A stretch of 64,000 nt of DNA from Franconibacter pulveris DSM 19144 (GCA_000621185.1 JHYZ01000015.1:1-64000); one strand, 5' to 3'; numbered from the stretch's first letter, positions 1-10,192 are shown. Notes: generated by a model from the letters alone, not told the origin. Numbers and translations are program-made.

Positions 1-69
1 CCGCTCGACTTGCATGTGTTAGGCCTGCCGCCAGCGTTCAATCTGAGCCATGATCAAACTCTTCAATTA
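1..69 (-). rRNA. 16S ribosomal RNA, 5' end (partial)
   Basis: The reverse complement reads as the universal 16S start, including the 27F primer site (AGAGTTTGATCATGGCTCAG) followed by the variable V1 start. Only the first ~69 nt of the gene lie in the window; the rest continues beyond base 1. The E. coli 16S 5' end aligns at about base 69. It heads an rrn operon next to murI, the place of rrnB in E. coli. Confidence 0.97.
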
Positions 70-198
70 AAGTTTGATGCTCAATGAATTAAACTTCGTA
101 ATGAATTACGTGTTCACTCATGAGACTTGCTAATCATTTATCGTCCGAGGACGTTAAGATATCGCAGCCCTGAGTGCCCACACAGATTGTCTGACAAA

Positions 199-211
199 TT
201 GTTAAAGAGCA
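199..211 (-). promoter_or_regulatory. rrn leader boxA antitermination site
   Basis: On the minus strand this reads TGCTCTTTAACAA, the boxA element of rrn leaders that is bound by NusB/NusE for antitermination. It is followed by the conserved leader continuing to about base 170. It lies between promoter P2 and the 16S start, as in other enterobacterial rrn operons. Confidence 0.9.
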
Positions 212-249
212 GTGCCGCTTCGCTTTTTTCTCAGCGGCGCGGGTTGCGT

Positions 250-277
250 ATACTACGCTTTCCCGCTTCAGAGTCAA
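250..277 (-). promoter_or_regulatory. rrn promoter P2
   Basis: Minus-strand hexamers TTGACT (272-277) and TAGTAT (250-255) are separated by 16 bp and followed by a GC-rich stretch, the usual arrangement of rrn P2. The match to E. coli rrn P2 promoters is close. Confidence 0.85.
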
Positions 278-358
278 GCGTTAATTTACGCTTAATTCCG
301 TTTTGATTCTTGCTGCCAGGCCGGCGTGTATGCCGTTGTGCCGTGTCAGTGGAGGCGC

Positions 359-410
359 ATTATAGGGCGTTCTCGCTGACTGACAAGCCCTATTTTCAAA
401 TAATTTTTCA
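359..410 (-). promoter_or_regulatory. rrn promoter P1 with UP element
   Basis: Minus-strand TTGTCA (381-386) and TATAAT (359-364) are separated by 16 bp. A GC-rich discriminator lies downstream and an A/T-rich tract upstream (387-410), fitting the UP element of rrn P1. P1 is the growth-rate and ppGpp controlled promoter in E. coli; that control is inferred here. Confidence 0.85.
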
Positions 411-437
411 ACCGTTTCTTTTTTGCTCAACACCGTC

Positions 438-1289
438 TTAAAGTGGCAGTTTTTCGAGCTTTTTAAAGCCATATCGCTCAAGAACTGGCCGTAACTGTTC
501 AGTTTCCTCTGTCATCGCCATGCAATAGGCAAGATTCTCATCCGACGATTTTGCATCCGGCGCTTCATGCTCCAGCAGCCAGGCCGTTCTGCGCGCTATC
601 GCCGCACCAGAGTCTACCAGCCGGGTGCCTTCCGGAAGCACCGCCATCAGCTCTTCATGAAGCAAAGGGAAATGGGTACAACCGAGCACTACGGTATCCG
701 GCGGCTCCGGCATACGCAGCCACGGGCGCAGAATACGACGGAGTTCATCCAGCGGGACCGCTTCGCCATGCAGCTTCGCTTCCGCCAGCTCCACCAGCTC
801 TGCCGAGCCAAGCATTTCAATCTGGCATTCGGTAGCGAAGCGCGCGATAAGCTCATGCGTATAAGGACGGCGCACCGTAGCGCGGGTGGCAAGCAGCCCA
901 ACTACGCCATTCGCCGTGAGACGCGCAGCGGGTTTAATCGCAGGGACTACCCCTACAACCGGGAAAGCGAACTTTTCACGCAACGCAGGCAACGAAACCG
1001 TGCTGGCGGTATTACAGGCGATAATGGCCAGCGCCAGCGGATAACGCTGCTGGACCGCAGTCACTATCTCAACGACTCGCTCAACGATAAACGCTTCGGT
1101 TTTCTCGCCATAAGGGAAAGCCACATTATCGAAGGCGTAGAGATAATGAAGGTCCGGCAGAAGCTGCCGGACTTCATCATAAACAGAAAGCCCACCGACG
1201 CCGGAATCAAAAACCAGCACGGTAGGAAGGGCATCAGAAGGTGTAGCTGCCAGACAAGGTGTATTCTCGTCCTGCAGTTTGATAGCCAT
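438..1289 (-). CDS. murI: Glutamate racemase MurI
   Basis: Cytoplasmic racemase making D-glutamate from L-glutamate for peptidoglycan. The 283-residue product is near-colinear with E. coli MurI (285 residues). The two catalytic cysteines are visible: Cys92 in ACNTAS and Cys204 in LGCTHFPLL, with the N-terminal FDSGVGG substrate loop. The start lies inside the 3' end of btuB (56-bp overlap), the same arrangement as in E. coli, so translational coupling to btuB is likely. The gene ends just upstream of the rrn P1 promoter region. Confidence 0.96.
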   Translation of the reverse strand: MAIKLQDENTPCLAATPSDALPTVLVFDSGVGGLSVYDEVRQLLPDLHYLYAFDNVAFPYGEKTEAFIVERVVEIVTAVQQRYPLALAIIACNTASTVSLPALREKFAFPVVGVVPAIKPAARLTANGVVGLLATRATVRRPYTHELIARFATECQIEMLGSAELVELAEAKLHGEAVPLDELRRILRPWLRMPEPPDTVVLGCTHFPLLHEELMAVLPEGTRLVDSGAAIARRTAWLLEHEAPDAKSSDENLAYCMAMTEETEQLRPVLERYGFKKLEKLPL

Positions 1290-3084
1290 AAACCGTCTCG
1301 TAATCTTTATCGAACAGGTTAGCTATTTTACCACGAACTGTGAGGTGGGAGGTGACTGGATAAGAAACGGCGACATCCCACAGGCTTACGCCGCCCATTT
1401 TCACTCGCTGCACAGGATAAGTATTGAAGTCGCTGTCGTAACGCGTGCCTAAATAATGGTAGGCCAGGTTCCAGTCCAGATTATACATCTGCCAGTCGAG
1501 TTGATATTTTACCTGCTGTTTAGCGCGACGGCTTAAGATGCCATTGGTTTTCGCATTACGCGGGTCCAGATAATCGAAAGAAACTTGATGGCTAAGCGGG
1601 CCAGTATCAAACTGAGCAGTAGCCTCTATACCTTCAATGCGTGCTTTATCTACGTTGTAGTAATGGTTTTGCTCATCGTAACCAATCAAATTATCAATAT
1701 CGTTGCGATATGCCGTCACGCGCCAGTTCACCGGCCCCGTTAAACCTTCAAAACCGCCTTCCCACTGTTTACTTTCTTCCGGTTCAAGATTGGGGTTACC
1801 GTAATTTTTGCTGTGAATCTGACTCATGGTCGGGGCTTTATAAGCAGTCCCATAAGAACCTATGATCCGATAGCCATCAATAAACTCCCATGCAGCACTG
1901 GTCTGCCACGTTCCGTGATTGCCGAAATTAGAATCGTCATCTCTGCGCGCCGCGGCTTCAAGCGTCACACTTTGGATTTGCTGCATTGCCGATACAAACA
2001 CGCCTGTGTTGCGTTGTTCATAGCCATCATCCAGGTAGCCCGTTCCCGCGCGCGTGGTTTGCTTCTTCCAGTCAACACCCGCGCCGATATTACCTTGCCC
2101 TACCGTAAAGGTATTCAGCCATTGCGCCGTATACTGTTTTACATCATCGAGTGTGGCCGAAGCATCGTAACGACCCTTTTTAGGATCATAGTTAAGATCT
2201 TTGCTGTGGCCATAGCCTGCTACCAGTTGTGACTGCCAGAAATCTTGTTGAAAGCGCAGCCCGGCATCCCAATTTTGGGCATAAAGCTGGCGCGTATCTG
2301 CTCTGCCGATAATCGTGGTGTAGGAACTGTCGTACGTATCGTAACCGTCATAACCTGTACGATTGTCGTAACCAAAGCCGCGAAAGAAGCCGCTCAGGTT
2401 ATCATTTATCTGCTGCTCAACCGAGCCATACAAAGATTTGCTCATAAAGCCATCACGGTCAGGCTGGCGAGGCGCATCCAGGGCATCGATATCAAAACCT
2501 TTGGTGTAGGTATAGTTACCCGCCAGAGTGATTTTAGTGTTATCGAATTCTTGCTGTACTGCGCCGTCGTAAGTCTGATAACCCTTTGAGCCCACGCCTG
2601 CGGAGATTTCCGCGCCCGGCTTGCTACGTCCCGTAATAATGTTAATTACTCCGCCAATAGCATCAGAGCCATACAAAGCAGAGCGCGGGCCGCGAATGTA
2701 TTCAATCCGCTGAATGAGAGAGAGAGGAATCTGGCTTACATCCGGCGCGTTACTAATCCCGGCGTTATTCAGGGGGATGCCGTCAATCAGCAGTAGCACA
2801 TGGCGAGACTCCGTGCCGCGAATAAACAACGCCGCGTTAGTGCCCATACCGCCGCTCTGGGCCAGATCAACGCCCGGCAAACGCGTCAGCACCTCTGCTA
2901 CGCTTTTTGTCTGCCAACGTTCAATATCTTCCCGCGTAACAACGGAAATTGGCGCCAGAACAGTATTCACAGGCTGCTGAAAACGGTTTGCGGTGACTAC
3001 CATTGAATCCGGGCTTGTTTCCTGCGCCCAGCCAGAAAAAGCCGTGACGGAAAGCGCCGTCAACAGCGAGACTTTTTTTATCAT
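1234..3084 (-). CDS. btuB: Vitamin B12 outer-membrane receptor BtuB
   Basis: TonB-dependent 22-strand outer-membrane barrel importing cobalamin (and the colicin E receptor in E. coli). The N-terminus MIKKVSLLT... is a signal peptide ending SGWA-Q, followed by a TonB box (DSMVVTA), the plug domain ([30 protein letters not shown]) and a barrel ending in the terminal aromatic F. I chose the ATG giving MIKKVSLL, which matches E. coli BtuB. An in-frame TTG three codons further upstream falls in the riboswitch hairpin. The C-terminal 40 or so residues are almost identical to E. coli, probably because this DNA also encodes the murI start. Expression is set by the riboswitch just upstream. Confidence 0.96.
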   Translation of the reverse strand: MIKKVSLLTALSVTAFSGWAQETSPDSMVVTANRFQQPVNTVLAPISVVTREDIERWQTKSVAEVLTRLPGVDLAQSGGMGTNAALFIRGTESRHVLLLIDGIPLNNAGISNAPDVSQIPLSLIQRIEYIRGPRSALYGSDAIGGVINIITGRSKPGAEISAGVGSKGYQTYDGAVQQEFDNTKITLAGNYTYTKGFDIDALDAPRQPDRDGFMSKSLYGSVEQQINDNLSGFFRGFGYDNRTGYDGYDTYDSSYTTIIGRADTRQLYAQNWDAGLRFQQDFWQSQLVAGYGHSKDLNYDPKKGRYDASATLDDVKQYTAQWLNTFTVGQGNIGAGVDWKKQTTRAGTGYLDDGYEQRNTGVFVSAMQQIQSVTLEAAARRDDDSNFGNHGTWQTSAAWEFIDGYRIIGSYGTAYKAPTMSQIHSKNYGNPNLEPEESKQWEGGFEGLTGPVNWRVTAYRNDIDNLIGYDEQNHYYNVDKARIEGIEATAQFDTGPLSHQVSFDYLDPRNAKTNGILSRRAKQQVKYQLDWQMYNLDWNLAYHYLGTRYDSDFNTYPVQRVKMGGVSLWDVAVSYPVTSHLTVRGKIANLFDKDYETVYGYQTAGREYTLSGSYTF

Positions 3085-3092
3085 CATTAACA

Positions 3093-3325
3093 AAGCATCC
3101 GCTTAATACGAAGGATGCCGCAGTCACGATCGGTAGAACGCGACGATCGTGCAGAGTGCGACGTGTTTCCGGCAGGTCTTCGGGCTTGGAGGCGTAAAGT
3201 GGACGATGACTTCCCGCTTATATAAGCAGTGTCTGCGAATCGCTATCATCCCGCCTGTCTTTACCGCTGCGCGTCAGCTCCAGCTTTTCACTGGATTCCC
3301 TTTTCACTCAAGGAGACCGGAACGC
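3093..3325 (-). promoter_or_regulatory. Cobalamin (AdoCbl) riboswitch of btuB
   Basis: The minus strand contains the B12 box AAGCCCGAAGACCTGCC (around 3171-3188). It also has the conserved leader elements known from E. coli btuB: GGGAATCCAG, then GAGCTGACGCGCAGCGGTAA. Just before the start codon GCATCC (3113-3118) can pair with GGATGC (3095-3100), a hairpin able to hide the ribosome-binding site. That is the translational off-switch seen in E. coli. Bound adenosylcobalamin should therefore shut off btuB. Confidence 0.92.
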
Positions 3326-3454
3326 GCATGCTACATTCAGCACCGTATAGATGTCCAGACTGCTATTAATATCGCGTAACATTCGTTTCGGGCTGGACAT
3401 CACGCCTGCATTCCCTACAATCCCCGCGTAAATTTTTATCACTCAGGAAGCATA

Positions 3455-4567
3455 ATGACGCCCGAACACCTCCCGACAGAACGGTACGACGCTCAACTGG
3501 ACGAGAAAGTGGTACGCCTGCAGGACATGATGGCCCCTTTTAACGCGCCGGCGCCGGAGGTGTTTCGCTCGCCGGTAAGTCACTATCGCATGCGCGCCGA
3601 GTTCCGCGTCTGGCACGATGGCGACGACCTCTACCACATTATTTTTGATCAAGAGACCCGCCAGCGTATCCGCGTGAACAGCTTCCCGGCGGCAAGCGAG
3701 CTAATTAATGCGTTAATGCCCGCCATTATTGATGGCGTGCGCGATAAACCCACGCTGCGTCACAAGCTGTTCCAGATTGATTACCTGACGACGATGAGCA
3801 ATCAGGCAGTGGTCTCGCTGCTTTATCACCGTAAGCTGGATGAAGCCTGGCGGGAGCAGGCGGCTGCGCTGCGCGACGCGCTGCGTGCGCAAGGGTTTGA
3901 TGTGCACCTGATTGGCCGCGCGACAAAAACCAAAATCGAGCTCGACCAGGATTACATTGACGAGCGCCTGCCGGTGGCGGGAAAAGAGATGGTTTATCGG
4001 CAGGTAGAGAACAGTTTCACGCAGCCTAACGCGGCGATGAATATTCAGATGCTGGAATGGGCGCTGGATGTGACGAAAGGCGCCCGCGGCGACCTGCTGG
4101 AGCTCTACTGCGGCAACGGCAACTTCTCGCTGGCGCTGGCGCGCAACTTTGAGCGCGTGCTGGCGACGGAAATCGCCAAACCTTCGGTGGCCGCTGCGCA
4201 GTACAACATCGAAGCCAACCACATCGACAACGTGCAGATTATCCGCATGTCAGCAGAAGAGTTTACGCAGGCCATGAACGGCGTGCGCGAATTTAACCGT
4301 CTGCAAGGGATCGACCTGAAAAGCTATCACTGCGAGACGATCTTCGTCGATCCGCCGCGCAGCGGGCTGGATGCCGACACGGTAAAAATGGTGCAGGCTT
4401 ACCCGCGCATCCTTTATATCTCCTGCAACCCGCAAACCCTCTGCGGAAATCTGGAAACGCTGTCGCAAACGCACAATGTTGAACGTCTGGCGCTGTTCGA
4501 TCAGTTCCCTTATACCCATCACATGGAATGCGGCGTGCTGTTGACGGCAAAAGGCGCAGCGAAATAA
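3455..4567 (+). CDS. trmA: tRNA (uracil-54-C5)-methyltransferase TrmA
   Basis: SAM-dependent enzyme making m5U54 (ribothymidine) in the T-loop of tRNAs and m5U in tmRNA. The 370-residue product aligns end to end with E. coli TrmA (366). The SAM-binding motif [13 protein letters not shown] lies at about 215 and the nucleophilic cysteine in ISCNPQTL near 324. FVDPPRSG and the C-terminal HHMECGVLL general-base region are also visible. The start has a good ribosome site (CAGGAAG) and is divergent from btuB, as in E. coli. Confidence 0.97.
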   Translation: MTPEHLPTERYDAQLDEKVVRLQDMMAPFNAPAPEVFRSPVSHYRMRAEFRVWHDGDDLYHIIFDQETRQRIRVNSFPAASELINALMPAIIDGVRDKPTLRHKLFQIDYLTTMSNQAVVSLLYHRKLDEAWREQAAALRDALRAQGFDVHLIGRATKTKIELDQDYIDERLPVAGKEMVYRQVENSFTQPNAAMNIQMLEWALDVTKGARGDLLELYCGNGNFSLALARNFERVLATEIAKPSVAAAQYNIEANHIDNVQIIRMSAEEFTQAMNGVREFNRLQGIDLKSYHCETIFVDPPRSGLDADTVKMVQAYPRILYISCNPQTLCGNLETLSQTHNVERLALFDQFPYTHHMECGVLLTAKGAAK

Positions 4568-4589
4568 GTTCTCGCCGCGCCTGACGACG

Positions 4590-4617
4590 CGAAGCGGAGT
4601 CTTTCTCCGCTTCGTTC
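4590..4617 (+). terminator. Terminator after trmA
   Basis: GAAGCGGAG pairs with CTCCGCTTC around a TTTCT-like loop, 22 bp after the trmA stop. The run of T that follows is short and interrupted. Confidence 0.6.
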
Positions 4618-4621
4618 GGCT

Positions 4622-5902
4622 TTATGAACTGGCGCTAAGGTGTTCGTATTTACGCTTCGGCTCTTTGATCACCGTCCAGACAATCGTCATCGCCAGCATT
4701 TCAAAAATGGTCAGCATGACGAAAAGAGGCGAAAAGCCGATTGTTTCTACCAACGCCCCGACCACCAGAGTAAAGATGGTGGAGCCGCCCCAGCCAATCA
4801 TCCCGGTCAGGCCGTTCGCGGTCGCCACTTCATTACGACCAAACAGATCGGAAGAGAGCGTAATCAGCGCGCCTGACAGAGTCTGATGCGCAAAGCCGCC
4901 GAAGCAGAGCATCAGAATGGCGAAGTAGGGATTACTGTAAAGACCAATCAGCCCCGGGCCAATCATACACAGCGCACCGACCGTCACCACCAGCTTGCGC
5001 GACACCACCAGCGTCACGCCAAAACGCTTCTGGAAAAAGCCGGGTAAATAGCCGCCAACAATACATCCCACATCGGCAAATACCATCGGCAGCCAGGCCA
5101 GCATAGCTATTTGCTTGATATCCATGCCGTAAGCTTTAAATAAAAAGAGCGGTATCCAGGCGTTCAACGTGCCCCATGCTGGTTCGGCAAGAAAACGAGG
5201 CAGTGCGATCCCCCAGAACTGGCGGTTTTTCAATAAAGTTGAAACCGGCGCTCTTTTATTATTAGTTGCCTGGTGCTGCTCTTCCTGACCTTCTTTAATA
5301 TATTTAAGCTCTTCCTTAGAGATATTTTTATGTTTATCAGGGCTGTTATAAAATTTATACCAGGCGATAGCCCAGATTAAGCTTACACCGCCAGTAATAA
5401 GGAAGGCGAAGTTCCAGCTGTGCGCCAGGATCGCCCAGGCGACCAGCGGCGGAGCGATGACCCCGCCAATAGCAGCACCGGCGTTAAACCACCCTACCGC
5501 CACGGAACGCTCTTTAGCCGGGAACCATTCCGACGAGGCTTTCAGCCCGGCCGGGATCACCGCCGCTTCGGCAGCGCCCAGCGCGCCGCGCAAAAAAGCG
5601 AGGCTGCCCCAGGAGCCGGCGAAAGCGTGCGCCATATTTAGTAACCCCCACGCAACAGCGAAAATAATATAGCCTGTTTTCGTACCAAGAAAGTCAAGAA
5701 TAAACCCTGCGACTGGCTGCATTAATGTATAACAGCCTTTAAAAACGGCATCGATATAAGAATACTGCTGAATGGTAATATTAAGTTCATGCATCATTGT
5801 CGGCGCCGCCACCGATAATGAGTTTCTTGCCAGATAGTTTAATACGGTCGCCAGCATGACCAGGCCGATCATGTACCAGCGTAACCCTTTTATAATTTTC
5901 AT
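4622..5902 (-). CDS. MFS transporter, hexuronate (ExuT)-like
   Basis: Inner-membrane major facilitator of 426 residues, about 12 membrane segments, probably a sugar-acid:proton symporter. It aligns along its whole length with E. coli ExuT (galacturonate/glucuronate). Shared blocks include IKGLRWYMIGLV, GAAEAAVIPAGLKASSEWFPAKERS, NRQFWGIALPRFLAEPAWGT and SGALITLSSDLFGRNEVATANG. Many differences elsewhere suggest a paralogue rather than ExuT itself, so the substrate is uncertain. I chose the ATG giving MKIIKGLRW because it matches the ExuT start; an in-frame ATG five codons upstream and a further N-terminal extension are possible. No uronate catabolic gene is adjacent. It stands alone, with a 500-bp AT-rich upstream region. 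Confidence 0.8.
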   Translation of the reverse strand: MKIIKGLRWYMIGLVMLATVLNYLARNSLSVAAPTMMHELNITIQQYSYIDAVFKGCYTLMQPVAGFILDFLGTKTGYIIFAVAWGLLNMAHAFAGSWGSLAFLRGALGAAEAAVIPAGLKASSEWFPAKERSVAVGWFNAGAAIGGVIAPPLVAWAILAHSWNFAFLITGGVSLIWAIAWYKFYNSPDKHKNISKEELKYIKEGQEEQHQATNNKRAPVSTLLKNRQFWGIALPRFLAEPAWGTLNAWIPLFLFKAYGMDIKQIAMLAWLPMVFADVGCIVGGYLPGFFQKRFGVTLVVSRKLVVTVGALCMIGPGLIGLYSNPYFAILMLCFGGFAHQTLSGALITLSSDLFGRNEVATANGLTGMIGWGGSTIFTLVVGALVETIGFSPLFVMLTIFEMLAMTIVWTVIKEPKRKYEHLSASS

Positions 5903-6405
5903 CAGGACACCTGTCATCTCACACTTGAAGGATGGAAACGCATATCCATTTAAAATGAAATAGCGTTCCATAATGTTATTTAATCCCTTTATGGAAAGTC
6001 GTGACAGCTATCCCACTCTGCAAATGATGAAAATTAGCAATTATTTGTGGTTCAAGTATTGCTTTGATTTATTAATTAACAACAAAGAAACAAGGTTCAT
6101 ATTAATAACAAACATTGTTTTGTAGAATGGTAGTAATAAAAGCCAGATGAATCGCAGTATGACTTATTTTTTAATGGCGTGGAGGCCTGATGCTGTGCGG
6201 CCTGGCAAGAAAACGGTTTCACCCCAGGTTCGTGCTTATAGCAATAATGAAAAAACAGCGGCCAGGCCGCAGTGCGCAGGATGAAAAACGGAAAACAGAA
6301 CGCAGATCAAAAGCGTGTTTATACGCTTTTTGCGCAAACTCTTTTTAAGTTCAAACTCGGGTGCGGCGCTGTTGCTGATAATGCGCGGAAAGCTGCGCCA
6401 AAAAC
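5903..6405. other. Gene-free region upstream of the ExuT-like gene
   Basis: About 500 bp with no convincing gene. The part next to the transporter (5990-6160) is AT-rich and probably holds its promoter. A spaced inverted repeat GCGGCCTGGC (6197-6206) / GCCAGGCCGC (6261-6270) sits in the middle; its role is unknown. I saw no clear UxuR/ExuR operator. Confidence 0.5.
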
Positions 6406-6427
6406 AAAGGGCGCCCGGGCGCCCTTT
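6406..6427 (-). terminator. Terminator after yijD
   Basis: A perfect palindrome, AAAGGGCGCC meeting GGCGCCCTTT, lies 20 bp past the yijD stop on the minus strand and is followed by GTTTTTGG. It ends the fabR-yijD transcript. Confidence 0.8.
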
Positions 6428-6446
6428 CTACTTTCCGCTCTGGCGC

Positions 6447-6806
6447 TTAATCCAGAGACTGGTTTTTACGACGACGCAGGCGAAAGCCAATCCAGAACAG
6501 CAGCACAACGGAGAGCACCGAAGGCAGGAAGTTGGAGCCAATCGCCGGGTATTCCGCACGTACCACCGCGCTGTACAGCATCACGCCCAGAATAAAACAG
6601 GCGGCGGCAAGGCCCGGCAGGCCCACGGGCATGGTGCGGTTCTGGTAGCGCTGATGCAGGCAGTACACCGTCAGCACCAGCGAGATAATCGGAAAGATGG
6701 AGAAGGGTACGATGGAGCTGAACAGCGCCGCGAAGGTGCCGTTGATAGAAAGGCCGGCGATGAGCGCCAGCAGCAAGGTACCTTTTTCTTGAGTAGAAGT
6801 TTTCAT
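6447..6806 (-). CDS. yijD: YijD family inner-membrane protein
   Basis: A 119-residue hydrophobic protein with about four membrane segments (roughly 12-30, 33-52, 64-80, 93-110). It is colinear with E. coli YijD (119 residues; DUF1422), sharing [18 protein letters not shown] and [19 protein letters not shown]. The start giving MKTSTQEKG fits the family; a longer reading overlaps fabR. It follows fabR by 10 bp, so the two form an operon. Its function is unknown. Confidence 0.92.
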   Translation of the reverse strand: MKTSTQEKGTLLLALIAGLSINGTFAALFSSIVPFSIFPIISLVLTVYCLHQRYQNRTMPVGLPGLAAACFILGVMLYSAVVRAEYPAIGSNFLPSVLSVVLLFWIGFRLRRRKNQSLD

Positions 6807-6816
6807 TGTCTGTCCT

Positions 6817-7452
6817 TCAGTTTTCAGCGTGGTGCGACATCTTTTCCTGTTCACGGCGATACCAGTAATAAGCGCCTTTGGAGATCATCCGCAGTTGCAA
6901 TACCAGCCGCTCTTCCAGTTGCCTGCGCTGTTCCGGCCCGACATCAAGCGCTTCGGCCCCGGCGCTGAAGACGATAGTCACCATCGCTTCCGCCTGAGCT
7001 TCCGTAAAACTGCGCGGCATCGCGTTTTCGAGCTCCAGATAATCGGCAAGTTCCGCGATAAAGTGCTGAATTTCTCGCGCCACCGCCGCACGAAAGGCCG
7101 CCGACGTGCCGGAGCGCTCCCGCAAGAGCAGGCGAAATGCGTTCGGGTTGTTGCCGATAAATTCCATAAAGGTGGAAACGGAAGTGCGGATCACGCTGCC
7201 GCCTTTAGCGATGCGCTGACGCGCCTGGCGCATCAGCTGGCGCAGCATCAGGCCGCTCTCATCCACCATCGTCAGCCCCAGCTCATCCACATCGCGGAAA
7301 TGCCGATAAAACGAGGTAGGCGCGATGCCCGCTTCGCGCGCGACTTCGCGCAGGCTCAGGCTGGCAAAACTTCTTTCAGCACTAAGCTGACTGAACGCGG
7401 CTTCCACTAAAGATCGCCGGGTTCGTTCTTTCTGTTGCGCTCTTACACCCAT
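6817..7452 (-). CDS. fabR: Unsaturated fatty acid repressor FabR
   Basis: TetR-family repressor of fabA/fabB that sets the balance of unsaturated to saturated fatty acids. The 211-residue protein starts [14 protein letters not shown]. Its helix-turn-helix covers about 28-50 ([20 protein letters not shown]), and the central ligand domain is nearly identical to E. coli FabR. A longer in-frame reading exists upstream, but the MGVRAQQ start is the conserved core start. E. coli annotations sometimes add about 19 residues. It is divergent from sthA and co-transcribed with yijD. Confidence 0.94.
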   Translation of the reverse strand: MGVRAQQKERTRRSLVEAAFSQLSAERSFASLSLREVAREAGIAPTSFYRHFRDVDELGLTMVDESGLMLRQLMRQARQRIAKGGSVIRTSVSTFMEFIGNNPNAFRLLLRERSGTSAAFRAAVAREIQHFIAELADYLELENAMPRSFTEAQAEAMVTIVFSAGAEALDVGPEQRRQLEERLVLQLRMISKGAYYWYRREQEKMSHHAEN

Positions 7453-7650
7453 CACGTTTGCCTGAATCCTTCCTGTTGAAACGGCACTATACCAGAGAAC
7501 AAAATTACCGGGTTTATACTGGATTGTGAATGATTGTTTACGCGCGCCATCTCCCGTTAACAAGGAAATAACCGCGTGATAATTGGGTTAACCGCACAGA
7601 GATGTTACTATTCTGTTGTTTTTATGTATAAGAATAAGGTAAGCCTTACC

Positions 7651-9051
7651 ATGCCACAGACCTACGATTATGACGTAATAGTGATTGGCTCCGGCCCCGG
7701 CGGCGAAGGCGCCGCGATGGGACTGGTTAAGCAGGGAGCACGGGTAGCGGTAGTCGAGCGCTACCATAACGTCGGCGGCGGTTGCACCCACTGGGGTACT
7801 ATCCCGTCGAAAGCGTTGCGCCACGCTGTCAGCCGCATTATTGAGTTCAACCAGAATCCTTTATACAGCAGCCATTCCCGCCCTCTCCGCTCTTCTTTCG
7901 CCGATATTCTCAACCACGCCGACAACGTCATTAATCAGCAAACCAACATGCGGCAGGGTTTTTATGAGCGCAACCGCTGCACCATTTTGCAGGGCGACGC
8001 CCATTTCGTTGACGATAATACGCTTGCGCTCGCCTGTCCGGACGGCTCGGTGGAAACGCTGACTGCGGAGAAGTTTGTTATCGCCTGCGGCTCACGTCCT
8101 TATCATCCGGCAGACGTCGACTTTAACCACTCCCGCATCTACGACAGCGACTCTATCCTCAGCATGCATCATGAGCCGCGCCACGTGATTATTTACGGCG
8201 CTGGGGTTATCGGCTGCGAATACGCCTCTATCTTCCGCGGCATGAACGTCAAGGTTGATTTGATAAACACCCGCGATCGCCTGCTGGCGTTTCTCGACCA
8301 GGAGATGTCAGATTCCCTCTCCTACCATTTCTGGAATAGCGGCGTGGTGATTCGCCACAACGAAGAGTACGAGAAAATCGAAGGGGTGGACGACGGCGTT
8401 ATCGTTCACCTGAAGTCAGGCAAAAAAGTAAAAGCGGACTGCCTGCTCTACGCTAACGGCCGCACCGGCAATACCGACTCGCTGGCGTTGCAAAATATTG
8501 GGCTGGACGTCGACAGCCGCGGGCTGCTGAAAGTAAACAGCATGTACCAGACCGCGCTGCCGCATATCTACGCCGTGGGCGATGTTATCGGTTATCCGAG
8601 CCTCGCCTCCGCTGCTTACGACCAGGGCCGCATCGCCGCGCAGGCGATGATCAAAGGCGAAGCCTCCGCCCATCTGGTGGAAGATATTCCTACCGGCATT
8701 TACACCATTCCGGAAATCAGCTCGGTCGGAAAAACCGAACAGCAGCTGACGGCGATGAAAGTGCCGTATGAGGTGGGACGCGCGCAGTTCAAACACCTGG
8801 CGCGGGCGCAAATCGTTGGGATGAACATCGGCACGCTGAAGATCCTCTTCCATCGCGAGACGAAAGAGATCCTCGGCATTCACTGCTTTGGCGAACGCGC
8901 GGCCGAAATTATTCATATCGGCCAGGCGATAATGGAGCAGAAAGGCGGCGGCAACACCATTGAGTACTTCGTTAACACCACCTTTAACTACCCGACCATG
9001 GCGGAAGCCTATCGGGTCGCTGCGTTGAATGGCTTAAACCGCCTGTTTTAA
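7651..9051 (+). CDS. sthA: Soluble pyridine nucleotide transhydrogenase SthA (UdhA)
   Basis: Cytoplasmic FAD flavoprotein moving hydride from NADPH to NAD+, relieving excess NADPH. Its 466 residues match the E. coli enzyme. FAD-binding [10 protein letters not shown] lies near the N-terminus and an NAD(P)-binding Rossmann motif [10 protein letters not shown] near 180. The dimerisation domain ends [17 protein letters not shown]. The redox-disulfide motif of related reductases is replaced by [13 protein letters not shown] with a single Cys, as expected for SthA. The ATG giving MPQTYDYDV matches E. coli. The 3' end overlaps oxyR by 18 bp, tail to tail. Confidence 0.96.
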   Translation: MPQTYDYDVIVIGSGPGGEGAAMGLVKQGARVAVVERYHNVGGGCTHWGTIPSKALRHAVSRIIEFNQNPLYSSHSRPLRSSFADILNHADNVINQQTNMRQGFYERNRCTILQGDAHFVDDNTLALACPDGSVETLTAEKFVIACGSRPYHPADVDFNHSRIYDSDSILSMHHEPRHVIIYGAGVIGCEYASIFRGMNVKVDLINTRDRLLAFLDQEMSDSLSYHFWNSGVVIRHNEEYEKIEGVDDGVIVHLKSGKKVKADCLLYANGRTGNTDSLALQNIGLDVDSRGLLKVNSMYQTALPHIYAVGDVIGYPSLASAAYDQGRIAAQAMIKGEASAHLVEDIPTGIYTIPEISSVGKTEQQLTAMKVPYEVGRAQFKHLARAQIVGMNIGTLKILFHRETKEILGIHCFGERAAEIIHIGQAIMEQKGGGNTIEYFVNTTFNYPTMAEAYRVAALNGLNRLF

Positions 9052-9951
9052 CGCGGCGTCGAAATGGCCATCCATCTGTTTGCGGATGGCCTCCGCCAGT
9101 TGCTCATAGCGGCTGCGCAGCGGGGAGCCCGGACGGTAAACCAGACCGATGGTGCGTTTCGGCTCCGGCTTCACGCACGGCAGGTAAACCACGCCGTCGC
9201 GATGACGCTCCGGCGGCACGGCAAGCGACGGCAGCAACGTAATGCCGCTGCCTGCGGCGACCATATTGCGCAGCGTTTCAAGACTGGTGGCGCGGAAATG
9301 GGTGTCTTCATCGGCGCCCGCTTCAAAGCAGAAGCCCATCGCCTGATCGCGCAGACAGTGGCCATCTTCCAGCATCAGCAGTTTCTCACCGGCCAGCTCG
9401 CCCATCGGCACGCGGTCGCGGTTCGCCCACGGGTGATCCTCATACACCGCCAGCATCATCGGCTCGTCGAAAAGCGGCACCTCAATAAAGGATTCGCTCT
9501 CTTTCACCAGCGCCAGAATGGCGCAGTCGAGCTTGCCGCTGTCGAGTTGCGCCAGCAGCTGATGCGTCTGCGCTTCGTGCAGGTACATCTCAAGCTTCGG
9601 GAAAGTCTGGTGCAGCATGGGGATCACCAGCGGCAGCAGATAGGGGCTAATGGTAGGGATAAGGCCAATGTGCAGCGGGCCGGACATCGCTTCGCCCTGC
9701 TGGCTCGCCATCTCTTTAAGCACTTTGACTTCGCGCAGCACGGTGCGCGCCTGATCGACCAGCAGCAGCCCCGCCTGGGTGAACAGCACTTTACGGCTGG
9801 TGCGCTCCAGCAGCATTACGCCCAGTTCATCTTCCAGCTTGCGGATCTGCCCGCTCAGCGTAGGCTGGCTGACATGACAAGCGTCCGCCGCGCGGCGAAA
9901 ATGCCGGTGTTCGGCCAACGCCACCAGGTATTCAAGATCACGAATATTCAT
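9034..9951 (-). CDS. oxyR: Peroxide-sensing regulator OxyR
   Basis: LysR-type activator of the hydrogen-peroxide response, 305 residues as in E. coli. The N-terminal winged helix-turn-helix (residues 1-60) contains [23 protein letters not shown]. The redox pair that forms the disulfide is in [12 protein letters not shown], corresponding to Cys199 and Cys208 of E. coli. It is divergent from oxyS, and the shared control region should bind OxyR itself, giving autorepression and peroxide-induced OxyS. It converges with sthA. Confidence 0.97.
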   Translation of the reverse strand: MNIRDLEYLVALAEHRHFRRAADACHVSQPTLSGQIRKLEDELGVMLLERTSRKVLFTQAGLLLVDQARTVLREVKVLKEMASQQGEAMSGPLHIGLIPTISPYLLPLVIPMLHQTFPKLEMYLHEAQTHQLLAQLDSGKLDCAILALVKESESFIEVPLFDEPMMLAVYEDHPWANRDRVPMGELAGEKLLMLEDGHCLRDQAMGFCFEAGADEDTHFRATSLETLRNMVAAGSGITLLPSLAVPPERHRDGVVYLPCVKPEPKRTIGLVYRPGSPLRSRYEQLAEAIRKQMDGHFDAALKQAV

Positions 9952-9954
9952 TAA

Positions 9955-10046
9955 TCATCCTCCGCCGCCACGATAGTTCATGGCGATAGATATCATAGCA
10001 ATCAACGATTATCCCTATCAAGTCAGAATATGAATAATAGGCCTCA
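9955..10046 (+). promoter_or_regulatory. oxyR-oxyS divergent control region
   Basis: The stretch CAACGATTATCCCTATCAAG (near 10003-10022) matches the E. coli oxyRS promoter. AATAAT (10033-10038) sits where the oxyS -10 box should be. ATAG-rich half-sites (GATAGTTCATGGCGATAGAT) fit the ATAGnt pattern of OxyR sites. The assignment rests on similarity to the E. coli region. Confidence 0.7.
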
Positions 10047-10167
10047 GCGGCAGGATACTTAACTAATCGACCCCTTAAGTTGAGAACCTGCCGGCAGAGA
10101 ATCTCTCTGACCTGAATAACTAAAGCCAACGTGAACTTTTAGCGGACCTGATGTCCGCTTTTTTTTT
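10047..10167 (+). ncRNA. oxyS: OxyS small regulatory RNA
   Basis: Peroxide-induced, Hfq-binding sRNA; in E. coli it represses fhlA, rpoS and others. The 3' half is nearly identical to E. coli OxyS: AATAACTAAAGCCAACGTGA, then ACTTTT, then the terminator hairpin AGCGGAC/GTCCGCT with nine T. The 5' half is clearly different from E. coli, but CTTAAGTTGAGAACCTGCCG can still fold. The 5' end is set by aligning the promoter, giving about 121 nt against 109 in E. coli. It lies between oxyR and argH, as expected. Confidence 0.85.
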
Positions 10168-10192
10168 GCCTGCGGAAAGCCGCGTAAAAATG

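Noticed and set aside
567-1322. Long plus-strand open frame opposite murI
   Set aside because: It is the shadow of murI. High GC gives long antisense frames; no ribosome site and no recognisable family.
3085-3093. TTG/ATG codons just upstream of the btuB ATG
   Set aside because: The TTG falls at the base of the riboswitch hairpin, and E. coli BtuB starts MIKK. An ATG one codon earlier remains possible but is less likely.
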